The position numbers and the translations under genes were made by a program. DNA of 64,000 nt from the NCBI RefSeq assembly GCF_014203705.1, contig NZ_JACHJR010000001.1:992001-1056000 (forward strand), read 5' to 3'. Positions 59,168-64,000 of this stretch are shown here, one piece after another. Source of the stretch: Kitasatospora gansuensis (lineage in GTDB: Bacteria > Actinomycetota > Actinomycetes > Streptomycetales > Streptomycetaceae). The first letter of the stretch is position 1. Each line of letters starts with the position of its first letter. Under the pieces are notes generated by a model. The model was not told the origin of the DNA and did no database searches. It was given only the letters and a program-made list of their open reading frames with translations.

Positions 59168-60607
59168 GTGACCACCCCCCGCCCGCTCAACACCGGCAGC
59201 CACGACCTGCCCGTCTCCGCCGCCCTGGACGCCTTCATGGGCACCGGCTGGGCCCCCACCCAGCTGCCGGCCGAGGACCGGGTGCCCGGCTACGCCGCGA
59301 TGCCCTCCCGCCGGGCCCGGCTCGCCGCCGCCTACCCCGGCGAGCGGCTGATCGTCCCGGCCGGGCAGCTGAAGGTGCGCAGCTACGACTGCGACTACCG
59401 GTTCCGCCCGCACAGCGCGTACGCCTGGCTCACCGGCCTGACCGGCGAGGAGCAGGTCGGCCACGTGCTGGTGATCGAGCCGAACGGCGAGCCGGTGCTC
59501 TACCTGCGCCCGCGCTCCCCGCGCGGTGGCGGCAGCCCGTACGGGTCCGAGTTCTACCGGGACCGCCGCTACGGCGAGTTCTGGGTCGGCCGCCGCCCCG
59601 ACCTGGCCGAGGCCGAGCAGCTCACCGGCATCCGCACCGCCCACCTGGACGACCTGGAGAAGCTGCTGACGGGTGCTCAGCCCGTCACCCGGCTGCTCGG
59701 CGGGGCCGACCCGGTGCTGGAGGCGCTGCTGCCCACCGCCGTCGACACCGCGCTCGCCGGCACCCTCTCCGAGCTGCGGCTGGTCAAGGACGCCTGGGAG
59801 GTCGAGCAGCTCCAGCTCTCCGTCGACGCCACCACGGCCGGCTTCGAGGACGTGATCCGCGCCCTGCCGGCCGCCTTCCGGCACGGCCGGGGCGAGCGCT
59901 GGCTGGAGGGCACCTTCAACCTGCGGGCCCGCGCCGAGGGCAACGGCACCGGCTACGAGACCATCGTCGCCTCCGGCGCGCACGCCTGCGTGCTGCACTG
60001 GATCCGCAACGACGGCGCCCTCGACCCCTCGAAGCTGCTGCTGCTGGACGCGGGCGTGGAGGTCGACTCGCTCTACACCGCCGACATCACCCGCACCATC
60101 CCACTCAGCGGCACCTTCTCCCCCGTCCAGCGCCAGGTCTACGAACTCGTGCTGGCCGCCCAGGAGGCGGGCATCGCCACCCTGCGCCCCGGCGCCAGCT
60201 TCCGGGACTTCCACCGGGCCGGCATGCGGGTGATCGCCGAGGGCCTGGCCGACTGGGGCGTGCTGAAGATCTCCGCCGAGGAGGCGCTCCAGGAGGACAG
60301 CGGCCTGTTCCGCCGCTACACCCTCTGCTCCAGCGGCCACATGCTCGGCCTGGACGTGCACGACTGCGCCAAGGCCCGCGCCGAGACCTACCTGGACGGC
60401 GTCCTGGAGGAGGGCCAGGTGCTCACCGTCGAGCCCGGCCTCTACCTCCAGCCCGACGACGAGACCCTCCCCGCCGAACTCCGCGGCATCGGCGCCCGGG
60501 TCGAGGACGACCTGGTCATCACCGCCGACGGCGCCCGCCTGATGTCCGGCGCCCTCCCCCGCACGGTCGCGGGCATCGAGGAGTGGATGGGCACCCTGCT
60601 CGGCTGA
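59168..60607 (+). CDS. pepP: M24B-family Xaa-Pro aminopeptidase
   Basis: 479 aa. A creatinase-like N-terminal domain (about 40-200) precedes the pita-bread catalytic domain: LLLLDAGVEVDSLYTADITRTI with two metal-binding Asp residues, SSGHMLGLDVHD with the His, LTVEPGLY and RVEDD with the Glu ligands. It removes the N-terminal residue before proline from peptides in the cytoplasm. GTG 59168 follows GAAGGAG by eight bases. Divergent from dppA, so peptide import and breakdown share a control region. Confidence 0.92.
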   Translation: MTTPRPLNTGSHDLPVSAALDAFMGTGWAPTQLPAEDRVPGYAAMPSRRARLAAAYPGERLIVPAGQLKVRSYDCDYRFRPHSAYAWLTGLTGEEQVGHVLVIEPNGEPVLYLRPRSPRGGGSPYGSEFYRDRRYGEFWVGRRPDLAEAEQLTGIRTAHLDDLEKLLTGAQPVTRLLGGADPVLEALLPTAVDTALAGTLSELRLVKDAWEVEQLQLSVDATTAGFEDVIRALPAAFRHGRGERWLEGTFNLRARAEGNGTGYETIVASGAHACVLHWIRNDGALDPSKLLLLDAGVEVDSLYTADITRTIPLSGTFSPVQRQVYELVLAAQEAGIATLRPGASFRDFHRAGMRVIAEGLADWGVLKISAEEALQEDSGLFRRYTLCSSGHMLGLDVHDCAKARAETYLDGVLEEGQVLTVEPGLYLQPDDETLPAELRGIGARVEDDLVITADGARLMSGALPRTVAGIEEWMGTLLG

Positions 60608-60617
60608 CCGCCCGTCA

Positions 60618-60648
60618 GGCGGGACGGGTCTGTCCGGCCCGTCCCGCC
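60618..60648 (+). terminator. Terminator after the Xaa-Pro aminopeptidase gene
   Basis: An 11-bp perfect stem (60618-60628 with 60638-60648) and a nine-base loop, 10 bases past the stop. Confidence 0.7.
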
Positions 60649-60666
60649 CCGGGTGATGATGACGCC

Positions 60667-61038
60667 ATGACCACAGCGACATTTCTGACGCCCGCTCAGG
60701 CGGTCGAGGAGTCCGGCTTCAGCCTGGACACCCTGCGGTACTACGAGAAGATCGGGCTGCTGGGGGACGTCCAGCGGTCGGCCAGCGGGCACCGGCGGTT
60801 CAGCGCGGAGGACCTGGCCTGGCTCGGGGTGCTGCGGTGTCTGCGGGACACCGGGATGCCGATCTCGGAGATGCTGCACTTCGCCGAGCTGGTGCGGTCC
60901 GGGGACGGCACCTTCGCCGACCGGCTGGCGCTGCTGGCCGCGCACGACGGCCAGGTGGAGGAGCAGATCGCCACCCTGCGGAAGCGGCAGCAGGTGATCC
61001 GGGACAAGATCGCGTACTACCGCGCGGCGCTGGCCTGA
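60667..61038 (+). CDS. MerR-family regulator
   Basis: 123 aa. Winged HTH with LDTLRYYEKIGLLGDVQRSASGHRRFSAEDLAWLGVLRCLRDTGMPI, then a coiled coil (VEEQIATLRKRQQVIRDKIAYY). There are no C-terminal cysteines for metal binding, so it is likely of the organic-ligand or stress-sensing subgroup. ATG 60667 has GATGAT six bases upstream, so it is probably leaderless. The last 22 bases overlap the end of the convergent nitronate monooxygenase gene. Confidence 0.88.
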   Translation: MTTATFLTPAQAVEESGFSLDTLRYYEKIGLLGDVQRSASGHRRFSAEDLAWLGVLRCLRDTGMPISEMLHFAELVRSGDGTFADRLALLAAHDGQVEEQIATLRKRQQVIRDKIAYYRAALA

Positions 61039-62030
61039 GCGAGCAGCTCGGCGGTCAGGTCGGCGGCCGGACCGATCCTGGCCCGCAGGTGGCCGGTGCC
61101 CGCCCAGAGGTGCATCGCCGTCAGGTCGCCCTGGCGGGTGGCGGCGGCCCGCAGCGGCCGGGTCAGGTGGTGCACCTCGGGGTAGCCGACCGGGGCGTAC
61201 GGCCCGTACCGGTCGATGAAGGCGTTGCGCAGCCCCCGGGCCGGGCGGCCGGTGAAGGCCCGGGTCACGACGGTGCCGCCCCGGTGGGTGACCAGCGCGG
61301 CCTGGTGGTTCGGGTCGGCCCCGGACTCGTCGGTGCGCAGGTACGCGGTGCCGAGCTGGACCGCGCTCGCGCCCGCGCCCAGCGCGGCGGCGATCCCGGC
61401 ACCGTCCGTCAGCCCGCCGGCCGCGATCAGCGGCAGCGCGGTCACCGCCCGTACGGCGGCGAGCAGTTCGGGCAGCGGCCGCCCGTCGGGCACCGCCGCC
61501 TGCCGGTGGGTGCCCCGGTGGCCGCCCGCCTCCGGGCCCTGCACGCAGAGCGCGTCCAGCCCGAGCAGCGTGGCGGCCACGGCCTCCGCCGGGGTGGTGA
61601 CGGTGCCGACCTGGTAGCTGCCCACCGCGCGCAGGGCGGCGGCCTCGGCGGCCGAGGGCAGCCCGAAGGTGTACGAGAGGACCGGCACCGGGTCGGCGAG
61701 CAGCAGCTCCAGCTTGGCCTCCCAGTCGTCCCGGTCCGGGCCGATCCGCTCGGGCAGTTCGACCCCGTACCGGGCCGCCTCGGGCCGCAGCCGCTCCCGG
61801 TAGGCGGCGACCGCCGCCGGATCGGCGGGCGCGTCCGGGACGAACAGGTTCACCCCGAACGGACGGTCCGTCAGCTCCCTGGTCGCGCCGATCCCGGCGG
61901 CCAGCGCGGCCGCGTCCAGGTAGCCCGCGGGCAGGAAGCCGAGCCCGCCGCCCTCGTTCACCGCCGCGACCAGCGCGGGCGTCGAGCCGCCGCCGGCCAT
62001 CGGCGCGGCCATGATCAGCGGCAGCTTCAC
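61017..62030 (-). CDS. Nitronate monooxygenase-like flavoprotein
   Basis: 337 aa, a TIM-barrel FMN enzyme of the NMO/2-nitropropane dioxygenase family: MAAPMAGGGSTPALVAAV at the start, CVQGPEAGGHRGTH with the catalytic His, LPLIAAGGLTDGAGIAAALGAGASAVQLGTAYL binding the FMN phosphate. It oxidises alkyl nitronates or propionate 3-nitronate, or is an enoyl reductase relative. GTG 62030 overlaps the stop of the TetR gene as GTGA, making an operon controlled by that repressor. Confidence 0.88.
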   Translation of the reverse strand: MKLPLIMAAPMAGGGSTPALVAAVNEGGGLGFLPAGYLDAAALAAGIGATRELTDRPFGVNLFVPDAPADPAAVAAYRERLRPEAARYGVELPERIGPDRDDWEAKLELLLADPVPVLSYTFGLPSAAEAAALRAVGSYQVGTVTTPAEAVAATLLGLDALCVQGPEAGGHRGTHRQAAVPDGRPLPELLAAVRAVTALPLIAAGGLTDGAGIAAALGAGASAVQLGTAYLRTDESGADPNHQAALVTHRGGTVVTRAFTGRPARGLRNAFIDRYGPYAPVGYPEVHHLTRPLRAAATRQGDLTAMHLWAGTGHLRARIGPAADLTAELLAQASAAR

Positions 62031-62710
62031 CGGGACGCTCCGGCGAGGTCGGCGGTACGGGCCAGGGCGATCCGCCCGGCGCCGCAGCCCGCCAGCCGCA
62101 GGGCCGCGTCGGCCACCGCGGGGGCCACCTCGGCGCCGGTGCGGGCCGGATCCTCCCGGGCCGCGGCCACCCCGCCCTCGACCAGGCCGAGCAGCAGGTC
62201 GGTCCGCAGCTCCAGGTCCGACGCCGGGTCAGGTGCCGGTGCCAGCCGGCCCAGCAGCTCGCCGTAGACGCCCCGCAGCTCCGCCCTGGTCCGGCGGAAG
62301 TCGGTGAACCGCTCGCCCCGCACCTCCGGCAGCTGGTAGAGCGCGCCGAGGTTGTACAGCCCGCCGAACAGCAGCTCCGCGTCGTACCTGGCCAGCAGCC
62401 ACAGCGCGGCGGCCGGGTCGAGCCCGGGGTCGGCGAGCAGCCGCCGGCCGAACGCCAGCGAAGGTGCGACGGTGCCCTCCAGCAGGGTGGCGAGCAGGTC
62501 CTCCTTGTGGGCGAAGTAGTGGTACATCGACGCCTGCCGCAGCCCCGCCAGCTCGGCCACCGCCCGGGTGGTGGTCGCGGCGTACCCGTTCCGGGTGAAC
62601 AGCGCGGCGGCGGCCGCCAACAGCTGCTCCCGGGCCGACAGTTCGCTGCTCGACGGCCCGGCGGCACGCGGCCGCCCCACCCGGGGCCTCGGGAACGCGG
62701 TACCTGACAC
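62027..62710 (-). CDS. TetR-family regulator
   Basis: About 227 aa. HTH region SAREQLLAAAAALFTRNGYAATTTRAVAELAGLRQASMYHYFAHKEDLLATLL, followed by a helical ligand domain. It probably represses itself and the coupled nitronate monooxygenase gene. GTG 62710 is preferred because GATCAT six bases upstream suits a leaderless start. An in-frame ATG 62767 would add 19 residues of non-HTH sequence and would nearly abut the next gene. Confidence 0.82.
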   Translation of the reverse strand: MSGTAFPRPRVGRPRAAGPSSSELSAREQLLAAAAALFTRNGYAATTTRAVAELAGLRQASMYHYFAHKEDLLATLLEGTVAPSLAFGRRLLADPGLDPAAALWLLARYDAELLFGGLYNLGALYQLPEVRGERFTDFRRTRAELRGVYGELLGRLAPAPDPASDLELRTDLLLGLVEGGVAAAREDPARTGAEVAPAVADAALRLAGCGAGRIALARTADLAGASR

Positions 62711-62771
62711 CTCGTGATGATCGCACAGCGCGGCCCCGCCGGGGCCGTCCTTGGTCGAACCGCCCATCAGG

Positions 62772-63404
62772 TCAGGCCGGCCGGATCAGACCGCTCGTCA
62801 GGCCCGAGGCGATCGCGGCCGTCCGGCTGTCCACGCCGAGCTTGTCGTAGATGTGCACCAGGTGGGTCTTGACCGTCGCTTCGCTGATGAACAGCCGCTT
62901 GGAGATCTGCTTGTTGGCCAGCCCGAGCGCCAGCAGCTGGAGGATCTCCGCCTCGCGCGGCGACAGCGTCGGCCGCCCGGCCCGCACCCGCCCCAGCAGC
63001 CGGGCCGCGACCGGCGGCGCCAGCACCGTCTCGCCCCGCGCGGCGGCCCGGACCGCCGCCGCCACCTCCTCCGCCGGGGCGTCCTTGAGCAGGTAGCCCG
63101 TCGCGCCCGCCTCGACCGCCGCCAGGATGTCGGCGTCGGTGCTGTAGGTGGTCAGGATCAGCACGGCGGGCGGGTCGGGCAGCGCGGTGATCCGGCGGGT
63201 GGCCTCGACCCCGTGCATCCCGGCGCCCATCTGAAGGTCCATCAGCACCACGTCGGGACGCTGCTCAAGACCCTCCAGCACCCGCAGCGCCTCGGCCCCG
63301 TCGGCCGCCTCGCCCACCGCCGTCAGCTCCGGCAGGTCGTCCACCATCGCCCGCAGCCCCCGTCGCACCACCGGATGGTCGTCCACCAACAGCACCCGGA
63401 TCAC
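62772..63404 (-). CDS. NarL/FixJ-family response regulator
   Basis: 210 aa. Receiver domain with DD at 8-9, phosphoacceptor D56 in VVLMDLQM, T86-type switch (LILTTY) and K in YLLKDAPAEE, then the LuxR-type HTH (LSPREAEILQLLALGLANKQISKRLFISEATVKTHLVHIYDKL). It is a DNA-binding partner of the upstream kinase. GTG 63404 overlaps the kinase stop as GTGA. Confidence 0.92.
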   Translation of the reverse strand: MIRVLLVDDHPVVRRGLRAMVDDLPELTAVGEAADGAEALRVLEGLEQRPDVVLMDLQMGAGMHGVEATRRITALPDPPAVLILTTYSTDADILAAVEAGATGYLLKDAPAEEVAAAVRAAARGETVLAPPVAARLLGRVRAGRPTLSPREAEILQLLALGLANKQISKRLFISEATVKTHLVHIYDKLGVDSRTAAIASGLTSGLIRPA

Positions 63405-64000
63405 TGCGCACCAGCCTCCGTCAGCACGGCCTCGGCCGTCTCGATCGTCCGCAGCGGCAGCGAGACCGCCACCACCGTCCCCTCGCCCGGCGCCGACTCC
63501 ACCGTCAGCCGGCCGCCCAGCGCCGCGATCCGCTCCCGCATCCCGTGCAGGCCGAACCGCCGTCCCGCACCCGAGGGCAGCGCGAGCGGGTCGAAGCCCA
63601 CCCCGTCGTCGAAGACGTCCAGGGTCACCTCGTCGTCCAGATAGGTCAGCGTCACAGCCACCGCCTGCGCCTCCGCGTGCCGGGCCGCGTTGGCCAGCGC
63701 CTCCTGGGTCAGCCTCAGCAGCGCGACCTCCGCCTCCACCGGCAGCGGGTACGGCTCGCCGTCCAGGTGGAACGCCACGCCCTGCCCGTCCGCCAGCCGC
63801 CGCAGCGCCTCGGTCAGGGTCACCCCGTCCAGCGCGGGCGGCGTGAGCGCCTGGACGAACCGGCGGGCCTCCGCCAGGTTGGCCGAGGCCGTCCGCCCCA
63901 CCTCGGCGATCCGCTCCCGGGCCGCACCAGGGTCGGCCGGCAGCGCGGACTCCGCCGAGCGGGCCAGCAGCACGATGCTGGACAGCCCCTGCGCCAGGGT
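63401..64000 (-). CDS. NarL-type sensor histidine kinase, C-terminal part
   Basis: The visible 199 residues are the C-terminus: the end of the HisKA_3 dimerisation helix (TLAQGLSSIVLLA; its His lies just outside the window), then the ATPase domain with the N box (LTQEALANAARHAEA), G1 box (DVFDDGVGFDP) and GLHGMRERIAALGG. It phosphorylates the coupled response regulator. The gene continues beyond the right edge. Confidence 0.9.
   Translation of the reverse strand, partial: TLAQGLSSIVLLARSAESALPADPGAARERIAEVGRTASANLAEARRFVQALTPPALDGVTLTEALRRLADGQGVAFHLDGEPYPLPVEAEVALLRLTQEALANAARHAEAQAVAVTLTYLDDEVTLDVFDDGVGFDPLALPSGAGRRFGLHGMRERIAALGGRLTVESAPGEGTVVAVSLPLRTIETAEAVLTEAGAQ

Noticed and set aside
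1..64000. tRNA, rRNA, CRISPR array, prophage, transposase or integrase
   Set aside because: No T-loop-like GGTTCGAATCC blocks, no regular short repeats with spacers and no relevant protein motifs were found on reading both strands.

Overview
The window is high-GC actinobacterial chromosome, most likely from Streptomycetaceae (Streptomyces or Kitasatospora). Codon third positions are almost all G or C, GTG and TTG starts are common, and many genes look leaderless. The block pheT-pheS-PAS histidine kinase-TrmH methyltransferase-rplT-rpmI-infC-DUF1844-SseB-like (15.8-25.1 kb) matches, from memory, the conserved order of Streptomyces core chromosomes. I saw no phage, insertion sequence with transposase, CRISPR array, rRNA or tRNA.

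Region by region. 0-6.5 kb is a patchwork of small genes: an RlmG-type rRNA methyltransferase with an endonuclease/exonuclease/phosphatase protein, a GNAT acetyltransferase, two unrelated nucleotidyltransferases, an HD protein, an arylamine N-acetyltransferase, and a MazF/PemK-like toxin cotranscribed with one of the nucleotidyltransferases. 6.5-15.7 kb holds a secreted M64 peptidase, an XRE-TPR regulator, a coupled SPFH/NAD-kinase-like pair behind a promoter covered by two palindromes, an SDR, a 3-hydroxybutyryl-CoA dehydrogenase, a small antitoxin-like protein, a secreted HNH nuclease, a decayed zinc-ribbon gene and a GH46 chitosanase with a palindromic operator. 15.8-25.1 kb is the translation block. 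infC appears to start at a rare ATC codon behind a long leader that contains an intrinsic terminator.

25-36.8 kb is accessory: a beta-lactamase-fold protein, an alanine-racemase-fold enzyme, a class I glutamine amidotransferase, chromate and cation transporters, a 5'-3' exonuclease, a lipoprotein, and a two-gene radical SAM plus PLP-enzyme operon with no recognised pathway. 36.9-48.5 kb has a Ski2/Mtr4-like helicase preceded by a tiny leaderless ORF, a roadblock-like protein, an ArsR regulator, a class V aminotransferase, an S9 peptidase, an M6 metalloprotease and a PucR-like regulator. 48.8-64 kb has a GH36 alpha-galactosidase, an M9 collagenase-type protease, a complete dipeptide ABC transporter (dppACBDF order) divergent from an M24 aminopeptidase, then MerR, nitronate monooxygenase, TetR and a NarL-type two-component system cut by the window end.

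Two themes recur. First, extracellular protein breakdown and peptide uptake: the M64, S9, M6 and M9 peptidases, the Dpp transporter and the M24 peptidase. A shared 14-base sequence lies upstream of three of these loci. Second, a 115-bp repeat with long terminal inverted repeats occurs twice in opposite orientation, with shorter derivatives, always in gaps between genes.
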